From Mycolicibacterium sp. (lineage in GTDB: Bacteria > Actinomycetota > Actinomycetes > Mycobacteriales > Mycobacteriaceae), in NCBI GenBank assembly GCA_020637165.1, contig JACJWN010000004.1:1-64000 (forward strand): DNA of 64,000 nucleotides, written 5' to 3'. The position numbers and the translations under genes were made by a program. The notes below the pieces were generated by a model that worked only from the letters and a program-made list of their open reading frames with translations, had not been told where the DNA came from and searched no databases. Below are positions 9,684-19,195 of the stretch, piece after piece (positions within the stretch are counted from its first letter, which is position 1; the number at the start of each line of letters is the position of its first letter).

Positions 9684-10484
9684 ATGGGTATGGCGGATCT
9701 TCAGCGGCTCTTCGGCTTGGAGGGTAAGACCGCTCTGGTGACCGGCGGAACCCGGGGAATCGGCATGATGATCGCCCGCGGCCTGCTGCAGGCCGGCGCC
9801 GCGGTGGTGGTCAGTTCCCGCAAAGCCGACGCCTGCGACCGGGCTGTGGCCGCCCTGTCCGAGTTCGGTTCGGTGCGCGGCGTGTCGGCGGACCTGTCGC
9901 AGCGCGAGGAGTGCGCGCGGCTCGCCGCCGAGGTGCTCGCCGACACCGACCGCCTGGACATCCTGGTGAACAACGCCGGGGCGACCTGGGGCGAACCGCT
10001 GGAGTCGTTCCCCGCCTCGGCATGGGACCGGGTGCTCGACCTCAACGTCAAGTCGCCGTTCTGGATGGTTCAGGAGCTGCTGCCGGCGCTGCGCAACGCC
10101 GGTACCGCCGACGATCCGGCCCGGATCATCAACGTCGGCAGTATCGACGCGATCCACGTCAGCCCGATGCCCACCTACTCGTACTCGGCCAGCAAGGCCG
10201 CCGTGCATCAGTTGACCCGCGTGCTGGCCAGGGAACTCGGCCCGCAACACATCACGGTCAACGCGATCGCGCCCGGGCCGTTCCCGTCGAAGATGATGGC
10301 CGCGACCTTGGAGGCGTTTGGCGACGCCATCGCCGCGGCCGCCCCGATGCGGCGGATCGGGCGCGATGACGATATGGCCGGTGTCGCGGTTTACCTGGCC
10401 GGCCGGGCCGGTTCCTACGTCAACGGGGCGATCATCCCGGTCGACGGCGGTATCGCGACCACCGCCGGTGGCACCGGACGCTGA
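9684..10484 (+). CDS. SDR-family oxidoreductase
   Basis: 266 residues from the ATG at 9684 (AAGGGA seven bases upstream). Classical short-chain dehydrogenase: cofactor motif TGGTRGIG near residues 20-27, NNAG near 96, catalytic Ser in NVGSID and Tyr-x3-Lys in YSYSASKAA. The C-terminal GAIIPVDGG is typical. Likely NADP- or NAD-dependent, substrate unknown. Follows the MBL gene by 35 bp on the same strand. A longer in-frame reading from 9471 overlaps the MBL gene and is discarded. Confidence 0.87.
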   Translation: MGMADLQRLFGLEGKTALVTGGTRGIGMMIARGLLQAGAAVVVSSRKADACDRAVAALSEFGSVRGVSADLSQREECARLAAEVLADTDRLDILVNNAGATWGEPLESFPASAWDRVLDLNVKSPFWMVQELLPALRNAGTADDPARIINVGSIDAIHVSPMPTYSYSASKAAVHQLTRVLARELGPQHITVNAIAPGPFPSKMMAATLEAFGDAIAAAAPMRRIGRDDDMAGVAVYLAGRAGSYVNGAIIPVDGGIATTAGGTGR

Positions 10485-10499
10485 CGTCTCGCGCCGTGA

Positions 10500-11204
10500 T
10501 CAGGCCGCCCGGGATGACACCGGTCGGGGCGGGCAGCGATAGACCTCCGGAGCGCAGCCGTGCAGGAGTGCCAGATCCACGGCGTCGAGCACTGCCCTGC
10601 GCGGGCCGTCCTCGGCGAGTTGTTCCGCGGCGACGTTCAACCGGACGGTCTCCCCGCGCCGAGCGGTGCGCTCGGCCGCCAACACCACCGCCCGACATCG
10701 CCACGGCTCGGTCAGCAAGCCCGGTCCGATACCGATCGTCCGCGCCCGCCGGGAGACTCCCCGAACCAGATCGGTCGATTCATTACGGCCGATCAGCAGG
10801 CGAAACCCGTTGCGCGCCAGTGCGTTGACGGTGCCGGCCGACACGTTCCATCCCGGCGCGGCGAACAACCGGGTACGCAGACCGGCCTTTTCGAGGATCC
10901 GGTCGGCTGCCAGCAGGCGCAGATTGGCCTCGTGTGCCGCCATCACCGCGAACTCGTTGCGCCGTCGCTTGGTGGCGGACTCGTCGAACCCATGCAGGAC
11001 CACCGCGTCACCGGCGGAACGCTGGTGGCGCAGCCAGCCGACCGTGCCGGGGTCGGCCTCGAGGTGGTAGCCATGGGTGCGCCGGGGCGCGACGAACAGT
11101 GAGACCGGCACTCCCCGCGGACCGAGGGCGCGCCGAAACTCGTCCAGATAGGGCAACGTGCGGTCACTGATGCCGAACACGGAAACGAGCAAATCGCCGG
11201 TCAT
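10500..11204 (-). CDS. DUF2334-type polysaccharide deacetylase-like protein
   Basis: 234 residues from the ATG 11202-11204. It starts MTGDLLVSVFGISDRT and carries VVLHGFDE, the metal-site-like HGFD motif of DUF2334 (NodB-like) proteins, plus an RLFAAPGWN segment. The family is a divergent branch of carbohydrate esterase 4; activity on cell-envelope sugars is plausible but unproven. No clear ribosome site precedes the ATG; an in-frame start at 11288 would overlap less conserved sequence. Convergent with the SDR gene, 15 bp apart. Rv0784 occupies this place in M. tuberculosis. Confidence 0.72.
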   Translation of the reverse strand: MTGDLLVSVFGISDRTLPYLDEFRRALGPRGVPVSLFVAPRRTHGYHLEADPGTVGWLRHQRSAGDAVVLHGFDESATKRRRNEFAVMAAHEANLRLLAADRILEKAGLRTRLFAAPGWNVSAGTVNALARNGFRLLIGRNESTDLVRGVSRRARTIGIGPGLLTEPWRCRAVVLAAERTARRGETVRLNVAAEQLAEDGPRRAVLDAVDLALLHGCAPEVYRCPPRPVSSRAA

Positions 11205-11324
11205 GCGACAAGTGTCAATTGCGCTGATGTACGCCGGGTGTCGGCCAGGTGGCGCGCCCGTGGCGATCCGGACACCCTCTGGCGACACGTTGGCCCTCTG
11301 CGCTCCAGCCGGGCCGCGATTGCC

Positions 11325-13445
11325 TCAGCGCCCGGGGGCCGCCTTGCCGAATCGCTCCGGATCCGCGGTCGCGAGCAGCCAGGCGAACTGGAATGCCGCC
11401 TCGCGCCACCGCTCGTAGCGCCCGCTGATACCGCCGTGGCCGGCCGCCATCTGGGTGCGCAACAGCACCGGGTGCGGGTCGGTCTTGGTATGCCGCAGCG
11501 CGGCAACCCATTTCGCGGGTTCTACATAGTAGACCCGGGTGTCGTTCAATGAGGTCATGGCGAGGATGGCCGGGTACTCCTTGGCCTCGACGTTTTCGTA
11601 CGGGGAGTAGGACTTCATGTAGAAGTAGACCCCTGGGTCCTCCAAAGGATTGCCCCATTCGTCCCACTCGGTGACGGTCAACGGCAGCGAAGGGTCCAGG
11701 ATCGTCGTCAGCGGGTCGACGAACGGGACCTGGGCGAGGATCCCGGCGAACAGGTGCGGCGCCATATTGGCCACCGCACCCATCAACAGTCCCCCGGCGC
11801 TGCCGCCGAGTGCGACGAGGTTGCGCGGCCGGGTCAGGCCGGCATCGACGAGGTGGCGGGCCGCGTCGATGAAATCGGTAAAGGTGTTCTTCTTCTCCAG
11901 CAACTTGCCGCGCTCGTACCAGAGCCGACCCATCTCGCCGCCGCCGCGGATGTGGGCGATCGCGAACACCATGCCGCGGTCAAGCAGCGAGAGCCGGGCG
12001 ATGGAGAACCGAGGGTCCTCGCTGGATTCGTAGGCGCCGTACCCGTAGAGCACGGCCGGCGCTGGGAACTCGATCCCGGCGCGGTACATCAGCGAGATCG
12101 GGATGCGGGTACCGTCGGCGGCCACCGCCCAGTCCCGCCGCTCCACGTAGTCCTCACGGCGGTAGCCGCCCAGGACCGGCTGTTCGCGCAACAGGATTCG
12201 TCGCCCGGTCGCCAGGTCCATGTCATATATCCGCATCGGGGTGAGGAACGAGGTCGCGCCCACCCGCAGCCGGGGGGCGTCCCAATTCGGATTGCCGGCG
12301 AGGCCGCAGGCCATCAACTCGGAGTCGAAGGTGATCTCCTGCACAGCGCCGTAACCCTGGCCCGGCACCAGCGGCCACAGCTGAAGCCGGGGCAGCGCCT
12401 CGGCGCGGTAGTGGACGACGATGTGCCCGGCGAAGGCGTCGAGACCCTCGAGCCGCACGTCGTCGCGCGCCGGGATCAGGGTTCGCTGCGCGGTGGGATC
12501 GTCCACCGGCGCCTCGACCAGCGTGAAATTCGGCGCCCCGTCGTTGTGCAGGATGAGGAACCGGTCCTGACCGTCGACGATCGCGTGCTCGACGGAGTAC
12601 TCGACCCCGTCGCGGCGGGGCAGCACCGTGGTGAACTCCGCCTGCGGATCGGAGGCGTCGGCGAAGCGGACCTCAGAGGTGATCGCCGATCCCGCCGCGA
12701 TCACGATGTAGGCATCCGAACGGGTGCGCCCGACCCCGACCCAGAACCGTTCGTCGGGCTCGTAGAACACCTGCTCGTCGTGGCCCTGCGCGCCGAGCCG
12801 GTGCCGCCATACGGTGTCGGGGCGCCACGCCTCGTCGACGGTGGTGTAGTAGACCGTCGCACTGTCAGCGGCCCAGGTCACCCCGGCGGATATTCCGGTG
12901 ATGCGATCGGGATAGACCTCTCCGGTGCGTAGGTCCTTGAATCGCAGGGTGTAACGCTCGTCGCCGACCACGTCGGTCGAGTAGGCCAGCAGATTGCCGT
13001 CCGGGCTGACCGTCGCCGCACCCACGGCAAAATAGTCGTGGCCGTCGGCCTCGGCGTTCTCGTCGAGCAGTACCTGCTCACCGGGGATGTCGGTGTGCTC
13101 GTCGAATTTGGGCGGATCCCAGTCCGCCGGTCCGGCCACCGGGCAGCGGCAGTGCACTCCGTACTGCTTGCCCTCGAAACTGCGGCCGTAGTACCACCAG
13201 TCGTCGCGCCGCAGCGGCACCGACAGGTCGGTCTCCTTGGTGCGGGCCTTGATCTCGTCGAAGATCGTCTGGCGTAACGGCTCCTGGTAGGAGGTCTCGG
13301 CCTCGACGTGGGCGTTTTCCTCCTCCAGGTGGGCGATGACCTCGGGATCGGACTTGTCGCGCATCCACTCGTAATGGTCGACGAACACGTCGTCGTGGTG
13401 GACCCGTCGCGTGCCGACCCGCTTGGGCGCCGGAGCCGTGCTCAT
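11325..13445 (-). CDS. ptrB: Oligopeptidase B (S9 prolyl-oligopeptidase family), intact
   Basis: 706 residues: N-terminal seven-bladed propeller, then an alpha/beta-hydrolase catalytic domain with the nucleophile in [11 protein letters not shown] and the triad His in [13 protein letters not shown]. Cleaves short peptides after Arg or Lys in the cytosol. The ATG at 13443-13445 overlaps the purC stop as ATGA; the in-frame extension to 13577 lies inside purC. As I recall, M. tuberculosis carries this gene as two pieces (ptrBa/ptrBb); here one uninterrupted frame spans both. Confidence 0.95.
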   Translation of the reverse strand: MSTAPAPKRVGTRRVHHDDVFVDHYEWMRDKSDPEVIAHLEEENAHVEAETSYQEPLRQTIFDEIKARTKETDLSVPLRRDDWWYYGRSFEGKQYGVHCRCPVAGPADWDPPKFDEHTDIPGEQVLLDENAEADGHDYFAVGAATVSPDGNLLAYSTDVVGDERYTLRFKDLRTGEVYPDRITGISAGVTWAADSATVYYTTVDEAWRPDTVWRHRLGAQGHDEQVFYEPDERFWVGVGRTRSDAYIVIAAGSAITSEVRFADASDPQAEFTTVLPRRDGVEYSVEHAIVDGQDRFLILHNDGAPNFTLVEAPVDDPTAQRTLIPARDDVRLEGLDAFAGHIVVHYRAEALPRLQLWPLVPGQGYGAVQEITFDSELMACGLAGNPNWDAPRLRVGATSFLTPMRIYDMDLATGRRILLREQPVLGGYRREDYVERRDWAVAADGTRIPISLMYRAGIEFPAPAVLYGYGAYESSEDPRFSIARLSLLDRGMVFAIAHIRGGGEMGRLWYERGKLLEKKNTFTDFIDAARHLVDAGLTRPRNLVALGGSAGGLLMGAVANMAPHLFAGILAQVPFVDPLTTILDPSLPLTVTEWDEWGNPLEDPGVYFYMKSYSPYENVEAKEYPAILAMTSLNDTRVYYVEPAKWVAALRHTKTDPHPVLLRTQMAAGHGGISGRYERWREAAFQFAWLLATADPERFGKAAPGR

Positions 13446-14335
13446 GTGCCCGCCCCGATCCAATCGGCGAAACTCAACCCGGAGATCCTTTCGTAGGCCT
13501 GGATATAGCGTTCCCGCGTCGCCGCGACGATGTCGGCGGGCAGCGGCGGGGGCGGTGTCGTGCCGCGGCGGTCCCATCCGGACTGCGGACCGGTCAGCCA
13601 GTTCCGGACGAATTGTTTGTCGAAGCTGGGCTGCACGATTCCCCCGCGGTAGCTCTCGGCGGGCCAGTACCGAGAGGAGTCAGGGGTTAGCACCTCGTCA
13701 GCGAGCACCAACGAACCGTCGCGATCGACTCCGAACTCGAACTTGGTGTCGGCAATGATGATTCCGCGGTCCAGCGCGTGTTCGGCGGCCTGCTGGTAGG
13801 TCTGCACCGTCAGGTCCCGCAACTCCTCGGCGCGGTTCCGGCCCACCAGTTCGGTCATTCGGCCGAAGGAGATGTTCTCGTCGTGGGCGCCGAACTCGGC
13901 CTTGGTGGCTGGGGTGAACAGCGGATGGTCGAACTTGCTGGCCTCGGTCAAACCCGGCGGCAGGTCGATACCGCACACCGCCCCGGTCGCCCGGTAGTCC
14001 GACAGCCCCGACCCGGTGAGGTAGCCCCGGGCCACACACTCCACCGGCATCATGTCCAGGGCGCGGACCACCAGGGCGCGGCCGAGAACCTCGGCGGGGA
14101 TGCGCGGGTCGTCGGGCGGGCCGGCGAGGTGGTTGGGGGTATCGAGGAGGTCGAAGTAGAAGACGCTCATCGCGGTCAGGATGCGGCCCTTGTCCGGGAT
14201 CAGCGTGTCGAGGATGTGGTCGAACGCCGAGATCCGGTCGGTGGCCACGAACAGCAGGTGGTCCTCGTCGATGCGGTACAACTCGCGGACCTTGCCGCTG
14301 GCCAGGTGGGGATAGTCGGTCAGAGCGGCACGCAC
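13442..14335 (-). CDS. purC: SAICAR synthetase PurC
   Basis: 297 residues. ATP-dependent joining of aspartate to CAIR. Opens [20 protein letters not shown], matching the SGKVRElY signature of the family, and contains DRISAFD and the late [12 protein letters not shown] signature. GTG start at 14333-14335. Coupled to ptrB downstream. The divergent membrane-protein gene begins 50 bp away. Confidence 0.97.
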   Translation of the reverse strand: MRAALTDYPHLASGKVRELYRIDEDHLLFVATDRISAFDHILDTLIPDKGRILTAMSVFYFDLLDTPNHLAGPPDDPRIPAEVLGRALVVRALDMMPVECVARGYLTGSGLSDYRATGAVCGIDLPPGLTEASKFDHPLFTPATKAEFGAHDENISFGRMTELVGRNRAEELRDLTVQTYQQAAEHALDRGIIIADTKFEFGVDRDGSLVLADEVLTPDSSRYWPAESYRGGIVQPSFDKQFVRNWLTGPQSGWDRRGTTPPPPLPADIVAATRERYIQAYERISGLSFADWIGAGT

Positions 14336-14385
14336 CGGGTCAGCCTAACCGCCCGCCGGCGGCCATCTGTGCTGGGATCGGAACC

Positions 14386-15012
14386 ATGAAATCGCGCTTC
14401 CTGCCCTACGCCACCACCCCGGCACGGCTGACCGCCCAACTCCTCAGCGACCTGCTGATCGCGGCGTGGATCACCGTGTGGGTGCTCGTCGGTGTGGCCG
14501 TGCACCACGCGATCGCCACCTTCGCCAGGGTGGGCACACAGGTCAAGGAGGGCGCCACCGGAATCTCGGCCAACCTGGGCTCCGCCGGCGATAGCGCAGA
14601 CCGGCTACCGCTGGTCGGCGATGCTTTGGCCAAGCCACTGCGGGCGGCCAGCGAGGCGGCGCTGGATCTGGCCGGGGCCGGGCAGAACCTCAACAGCACC
14701 GCGACCTGGCTGGCGGTGCTGCTGGCGATCGCCGTGGCGGGGCCCCCGATCCTCGCGGTCGGCATGCCGTGGCTGTTCCTGCGGATCCGGTTCTTCCGCC
14801 GCAAGTGGACGGTGATCGCGCTGGCGCAGACCCCGGCCGGTCAGCAGCTGCTGGCGCTGCGCGCTCTGGCCAACCGCCCGCTGCGCAAGCTGACCGAGGT
14901 CAGCCATGACCCGGTCGGCGCCTGGCGACGCGAGGATCCGATGGCCGTGCGGGGCCTGGCGGCACTGGAACTCCGGTCGGCGGGTGTTGCCCGGGTGACT
15001 TCGGCGCGCTGA
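14386..15012 (+). CDS. Two-TM membrane protein, Rv0779c-type
   Basis: 208 residues. Two hydrophobic segments (about 20-44 and 106-134) enclose a 60-residue Ala/Gly-rich, probably extracytoplasmic stretch; the basic C-terminus (IRFFRRKW...) would be cytosolic. No enzyme motif. Its last codons (TSAR and the stop) are formed by the left copy of a 47-bp palindrome, see 14998-15044, so the C-terminus may have been altered when that element arrived. Conserved next to purB/purC in mycobacteria; function unknown. Confidence 0.8.
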   Translation: MKSRFLPYATTPARLTAQLLSDLLIAAWITVWVLVGVAVHHAIATFARVGTQVKEGATGISANLGSAGDSADRLPLVGDALAKPLRAASEAALDLAGAGQNLNSTATWLAVLLAIAVAGPPILAVGMPWLFLRIRFFRRKWTVIALAQTPAGQQLLALRALANRPLRKLTEVSHDPVGAWRREDPMAVRGLAALELRSAGVARVTSAR

Positions 15013-15044
15013 TCGCCGCTGAGCGACGAAAAGCGCGCCGAAAT
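14998..15044. repeat. 47-bp palindromic repeat, copy A
   Basis: Arms ACTTCGGCGCG (14998-15008) and CGCGCCGAAAT (15034-15044) surround a second, nearly perfect inner palindrome of 8-bp arms centred on G15021. Copy B at 15926-15972 is identical at 45 of 47 positions. The element includes the stop codon of the preceding gene. It could act as a bidirectional terminator, but there is no T-run. Confidence 0.9.
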
Positions 15045-15079
15045 GAAACCGGAGCGCCCGCTCTGGCGTCCAACCCAGC

Positions 15080-15940
15080 ATGCTCGAGGACTACCTGCGC
15101 CGCCATGACGGCGTCATCACCCTGGCCCAGGCCCGCAGCAGCGGACTCAGCCATTCCGCGATACAGCGCCGCGTGACGTCAGGGCGATGGCGGCGCTGCG
15201 CCACGGGCGTCTATTTCGCCGATGACCGGCCGTTCAACACGGCGGCTCGCATCCGGGCCGCGGTCTGGAGCCATGGACCCATGGCAACGGCGACCGGCCT
15301 CACCGCGGCGTGGTGGCTGGGGCTGATGGCCTTCGAACCGAGCGAGCTCGAGGTGACGGTGCCCCGCAACAGCCACGGCCGGGGCCGGGCCGGGGTCCGA
15401 GTACGCCGCCGCGACCTAGCGGAGCAGGACGTTGTCGAGGCCCGCGGACTGCGAGTCACCGGGCTGGCGCTGACCGTGCTGGAAGCCTCGGCCCGCCGGA
15501 ACGGCGGCCCGAAGATCATGGACTCCGCGTTGCAGCGCCGGGTCGGCCTGGCTGAGCTGCAGCGCGCGCACCTCCGCAACCGGGGCCGCCACGGAGCCGT
15601 TGCTGCGCGGCGAATGCTTAGGGCCGCCTCGGGCGGTGCGCGTTCGGAGGCCGAACGGCTGGTGATCCAGTTGTTGCGCGCGGCGGATTTCGACGGCTGG
15701 CAGGCAAACTATCCGGCCGGGCGGTACGTCGTCGATATCGCCTTTCCTCGGCAGCGGGTGGCGATCGAGATCGACGGCTGGGCTTTCCACAGCGATCAAC
15801 CCGCATTCCAGAACGACCGCAAACGGCAGAACTGGCTCGCCCTACAAGGCTGGCAGGTCCTGCGGTTCACTTGGCTGGACGTCTCCCAGCATCCGGAACG
15901 GGTGCTCGCCGAGATTCGCGCCGCAACTTCGGCGCGCTGA
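15080..15940 (+). CDS. DUF559 (Vsr-like nuclease fold) protein with AbiEi-type N-terminal domain
   Basis: 286 residues. Residues about 1-50 look like the winged-helix AbiEi_4 domain (VITLAQARSSGLSHSAIQRR). The C-terminal about 100 residues form a DUF559 domain of the very-short-patch-repair/restriction endonuclease-like fold: Glu in SEAERL, Asp in YVVDIAFP, EIDG, and RFTWLDV. Annotated elsewhere as AbiEi-family antitoxin-domain proteins, but no AbiEii-type toxin gene is adjacent. The gene is bracketed by two copies of a 47-bp palindrome and its own last codons, again TSAR and stop, lie in the right copy. This suggests the gene plus one repeat arrived as a unit between the Rv0779c-type gene and purB. 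Confidence 0.85.
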   Translation: MLEDYLRRHDGVITLAQARSSGLSHSAIQRRVTSGRWRRCATGVYFADDRPFNTAARIRAAVWSHGPMATATGLTAAWWLGLMAFEPSELEVTVPRNSHGRGRAGVRVRRRDLAEQDVVEARGLRVTGLALTVLEASARRNGGPKIMDSALQRRVGLAELQRAHLRNRGRHGAVAARRMLRAASGGARSEAERLVIQLLRAADFDGWQANYPAGRYVVDIAFPRQRVAIEIDGWAFHSDQPAFQNDRKRQNWLALQGWQVLRFTWLDVSQHPERVLAEIRAATSAR

Positions 15941-15972
15941 TCGCCGCTGAGCGACGAAAACCGCGCCGAAGT
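15926..15972. repeat. 47-bp palindromic repeat, copy B
   Basis: Arms ACTTCGGCGCG (15926-15936) and CGCGCCGAAGT (15962-15972) are perfect 11-bp inverted repeats here; the inner 8-bp palindrome is the same as in copy A. Same orientation as copy A, 928 bp apart. Ends 8 bp before the purB stop, so it separates two convergent genes. Confidence 0.9.
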
Positions 15973-15980
15973 CGAGGGGG

Positions 15981-17411
15981 TTAGAGGATGGCGCCCGGGG
16001 TATAGGCGGCGGCGTCGGGGTAGCCACGCACCAGCTCCCCGACCGCTGCAACCACGGCATCCACCTGGTCGCCCGCCGCCCCGGTGAAGGACTGTTTGTC
16101 CGCCAGTGCGGCATCCAGAGCCGCGCGGTCCAGCGGCAGACGCGGGTCGGCGGCCAGCCGATCCAACAGATCGGGTTCGGCACCGCGTTCCCGCATCGCC
16201 AGCGCAACGGCCACCGCGTGTTCCTTGATCGCCTCATGGGCAGCCTCGCGCCCCATACCCGCCCGCACCGCGGCGATGAGCACCTTGGTGGTGGCCAGGA
16301 ACGGCAGGTAGCGGTCCAGCTCACGCTGAATCACCGCCGGGTAGGCACCGAACTCCTCCAGCACGGTCAGGAACGTCTCGATCTGACCGTCGACGGCGAA
16401 GAACGCGTCGGGCAGCGCGACGCGGCGCACCACCGAGCAGAACACGTCACCTTCGTTCCATTGCGCTCCGGCCAGTTCTGCGGCCATCGAGGCGAAGCCG
16501 CGCAGTACGACCTGAAGGCCATTGACCCGTTCGCAACTGCGGGTGTTCATCTTGTGCGGCATCGCCGAGGAACCGACCTGCCCCTCAGCGAAGCCCTCGG
16601 TGACCAGTTCGTGGCCGGCCATCAACCGGATGGTGTGCGCCATCGAGGACGGGCCGGCGCCGAGTTCGACCAGCGCCGAGAGCACGTCGTGGTCCAGCGA
16701 GCGCGGGTAGACCTGGCCGACACTGTCGAGCACCGCGGTGAAGCCCAGGAACTCCGCGACCCGACGCTCCAACTCAGCCAGCCGACCGGCATCGCCGTCG
16801 AACAGGTCGAGCATGTCCTGGGCGGTGCCCATCGGCCCCTTGATGCCGCGCAGCGGGTAGCGCTCGAGGAGTTCGCCGATACGGGTCAGCGCGATGAGCG
16901 TCTCCTGGGCCGCCGAGGCGAATCGCTTGCCCAACGTGGTGGCCTGCGCGGCGACGTTGTGGCTGCGTCCGGCCATCACCAGGTCGCGGTAGCTCAGCGC
17001 GCGTTCGGACAGTCGGGCCGCGACGGCCACACCGTGGGCATAGACCAGTTCCAGCGACTGGCGGATCTGCAACTGCTCGACGTTCTCGGTCAGGTCCCGG
17101 CTGGTCATGCCCTTGTGCACGTGCTCGTGGCCGGCGAGAGCGTTGAACTCCTCGATGCGCGCCTTGACGTCGTGGCGCAGTACCCGTTCCCGGGCGGCGA
17201 TCGAATCGAGGTCCACCTCGGGGAGCACCCGTTCGTAGTCGGCGATCGCCGCCTCGGGGACGTCCACCCCCAGCTCGCGCTGGGCGCGCAGCACCGCCAG
17301 CCACAGCCGCCGTTCGGCGACGATCTTGGCCTGCGGGGACCAGATGGCGACCATCTCGGTGCTGGCGTACCGGTTGGCCAGGACGTCGGGGACTACCACG
17401 CGACCGGTCAC
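15981..17411 (-). CDS. purB: Adenylosuccinate lyase PurB
   Basis: 476 residues from GTG 17409-17411. Removes fumarate from SAICAR and from adenylosuccinate. The superfamily signature GSSAMPHKMN is present, with THDVKAR-like (RHDVKARIEEF) and GMTSRDLTEN active-site regions. The in-frame extension to 17705 is low-complexity and overlaps the divergent DUF429 gene. A TAAGCT -10 eight bases upstream suggests leaderless transcription. Confidence 0.96.
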   Translation of the reverse strand: MTGRVVVPDVLANRYASTEMVAIWSPQAKIVAERRLWLAVLRAQRELGVDVPEAAIADYERVLPEVDLDSIAARERVLRHDVKARIEEFNALAGHEHVHKGMTSRDLTENVEQLQIRQSLELVYAHGVAVAARLSERALSYRDLVMAGRSHNVAAQATTLGKRFASAAQETLIALTRIGELLERYPLRGIKGPMGTAQDMLDLFDGDAGRLAELERRVAEFLGFTAVLDSVGQVYPRSLDHDVLSALVELGAGPSSMAHTIRLMAGHELVTEGFAEGQVGSSAMPHKMNTRSCERVNGLQVVLRGFASMAAELAGAQWNEGDVFCSVVRRVALPDAFFAVDGQIETFLTVLEEFGAYPAVIQRELDRYLPFLATTKVLIAAVRAGMGREAAHEAIKEHAVAVALAMRERGAEPDLLDRLAADPRLPLDRAALDAALADKQSFTGAAGDQVDAVVAAVGELVRGYPDAAAYTPGAIL

Positions 17412-17419
17412 GGACAGAC

Positions 17420-17429
17420 AGCTTACGGT
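17420..17429. promoter_or_regulatory. Overlapping divergent -10 elements for purB and DUF429 gene
   Basis: TACGGT (17424-17429, plus strand) is 7 nt from the GTG at 17437, and TAAGCT (minus strand, 17420-17425) is 8 nt from the purB GTG at 17411. The hexamers share two bases in a 25-bp intergenic gap, so both transcripts would be nearly leaderless and could not initiate together. Confidence 0.6.
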
Positions 17430-17436
17430 TTGCGCT

Positions 17437-18210
17437 GTGCACTTCGTAGGAGTCGACCTCGCCTGGGGTGGGCGCAGCCCGACGGGCGTGGCAGTACTCG
17501 ACGGCGACGGGACACTGAGCCACGTCGGGGTGGCCGGCGACGACGCCGACCTGCTGGCAGACTTGGCGCCCTGGGTCTCCGGTGAGTGCGTGGTGGCCAT
17601 CGACGCACCACTGGTTGTCGTCAACGACTCCGGAAACCGGCCCTGCGAAGCGGCCCTGAACCGGGACTTCGGCCGCTTCGACGCCGGGGCGCACCCCGCC
17701 AACACCGGGTTGGCGTGGTTCGCCGACGGCGGCCGGGGCGCGCGCCTCTGCGCGGCACTGCGGCTCGATCTCGACCCCGGCTCGGGCTCGCCCCGGCGGG
17801 CGATGGAGGTCTATCCCCACGCCGCCTGCGTCGCGCTGTTCGGCCTTGAGCGCACGCTGAAGTACAAGCAGAAGTCAGGCCGCGATCTGGCGCTGCTGCG
17901 TTCCGAGTTGTTGCGGCTGATGGATCTGATCGAGGGTCTACGCTCGGCGGAACCCTCTTTGGACCTGAGCGCCACGGCGTGGAAGCGGTTGCGCCAGAAC
18001 GTTGCCGGCGCGACAACCAAGGCCGGGTTGCGCCGTGCCGAGGATCCCGTCGACGCGGTGCTGTGCGCCTACATCGGGCGGTACGCCGCCGAGCGGCCGC
18101 GGGATGTGACGATCTACGGCGACGCCGCGACCGGATGCATCATCACCCCGGCCCTGAATATCACCCCGCCCCTGAATCACGCGGGTCCGGACGCCACGGC
18201 TGATGTCTAG
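17437..18210 (+). CDS. DUF429 (predicted RNase H-like) protein
   Basis: 257 residues from the GTG at 17437. Begins VHFVGVDLAWGG, the acidic first strand of an RNase H-like fold, with later VVAIDAPLVV and a Glu in MEVYPHA; C-terminal DPVDAVLCAYIG contains a further Asp. COG2410 members are predicted nucleases without a known role. Upstream in-frame ATGs lie in purB and are rejected. The stop overlaps the stop of the convergent SDR gene (CTAG, 18207-18210). Corresponds to Rv0776c. Confidence 0.82.
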   Translation: MHFVGVDLAWGGRSPTGVAVLDGDGTLSHVGVAGDDADLLADLAPWVSGECVVAIDAPLVVVNDSGNRPCEAALNRDFGRFDAGAHPANTGLAWFADGGRGARLCAALRLDLDPGSGSPRRAMEVYPHAACVALFGLERTLKYKQKSGRDLALLRSELLRLMDLIEGLRSAEPSLDLSATAWKRLRQNVAGATTKAGLRRAEDPVDAVLCAYIGRYAAERPRDVTIYGDAATGCIITPALNITPPLNHAGPDATADV

Positions 18211-19193
18211 GTCCAGGTCCTCGGGGTTCCGGTCAGGTCGCTGACCTGTTGCAGGAACCGCCGCACCCTGGCGGGATTCTCGGCACGCTGCCAACCGAAG
18301 GTCGTCGGCCGCTGGGCGCGGTCATGCCAGAAGTGCCCGGGTCTGGAGTTCGGGCGGGTGGCCACCAGCCATACCGCGGTGTCGGCGCCGTCCTCGACCT
18401 CGCGCAGCAGCGGTCGGGTGATGACCCGGAACCGCGGCAGATACTCGGCCACCCCGGGGGTGTCCACCCACCCGGGGTGCATGCTTTCCACCCGCACGTC
18501 CGAACCGGCCAGCCGGTGCGCCCAGGCGTCGGCCAGCACCACCTGCATCCGCTTGGTCCGGGCATAGGTACGCACGCCGTTGTAGTCATGGCGGGACTCG
18601 AGGTCGTCGACCACCAGAGGCGTGCTGTACATCCCGCCCGAGGAGACGAACACCACCGATGCCCCCTGGGCCGCTCGTAACAGCGGAAGCAACCGCTCGG
18701 TGATCAGGTGCGGACCCAGGATGTGGGTCGCCAACTGCAGTTCGTGGCCCTGGCGGGTAGTGATCCGCTCCTTGGGCATCAGTCCGGCGTTGTGCACCAG
18801 TCCGTCCAGCGCGGGCACCCGGTTGGCGAAATCGGCGGTCCAATCCGTCACGGCCTCCAGATCGGAGACGTCGCAGACCTCGCCGACGACATCGGCGCCG
18901 GGCACCGCCTCGGTGATCTCCGCGACGCACCGGCTCACCTTGCCGGGGTCACGGCCGAGCAGGTGGACCGTGGCCCCGAGCCCGGCAAACGCTCGGGCCA
19001 TGGCCAGACCGATCCCGGCTGTGGCCCCGGTGACCAGCACACGTTTGCCGACCAGGGAATCCGGCTCCGGGTCGGCCGGCCACCACCGCCGCCGCAGCCC
19101 CGAGCCGATACGGGTGTAGCCGAGAACCAGGGCGCGGTCCATCGCGCCATCGAGAAGTCCGGTCACCGGACGGGTGACCCCAGCCAGATCCAC
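18207..19193 (-). CDS. SDR-family oxidoreductase (DHRS12-like)
   Basis: 328 residues. A 45-residue N-terminal extension precedes the cofactor motif TGATAGIG; NAGLM and catalytic Tyr-x3-Lys (TYARTK) follow. Resembles retinol-dehydrogenase/DHRS12-like SDRs, substrate unknown. Two bases separate it from the TetR gene upstream, so the regulator and this enzyme form one unit. Confidence 0.82.
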   Translation of the reverse strand: MDLAGVTRPVTGLLDGAMDRALVLGYTRIGSGLRRRWWPADPEPDSLVGKRVLVTGATAGIGLAMARAFAGLGATVHLLGRDPGKVSRCVAEITEAVPGADVVGEVCDVSDLEAVTDWTADFANRVPALDGLVHNAGLMPKERITTRQGHELQLATHILGPHLITERLLPLLRAAQGASVVFVSSGGMYSTPLVVDDLESRHDYNGVRTYARTKRMQVVLADAWAHRLAGSDVRVESMHPGWVDTPGVAEYLPRFRVITRPLLREVEDGADTAVWLVATRPNSRPGHFWHDRAQRPTTFGWQRAENPARVRRFLQQVSDLTGTPRTWT

Positions 19194-19195
19194 GA

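Noticed and set aside
11754-12932. 392-codon plus-strand frame antisense to ptrB
   Set aside because: High-GC antisense shadow with Arg/Gly/His-rich composition and no motif; ptrB is clearly the real gene.
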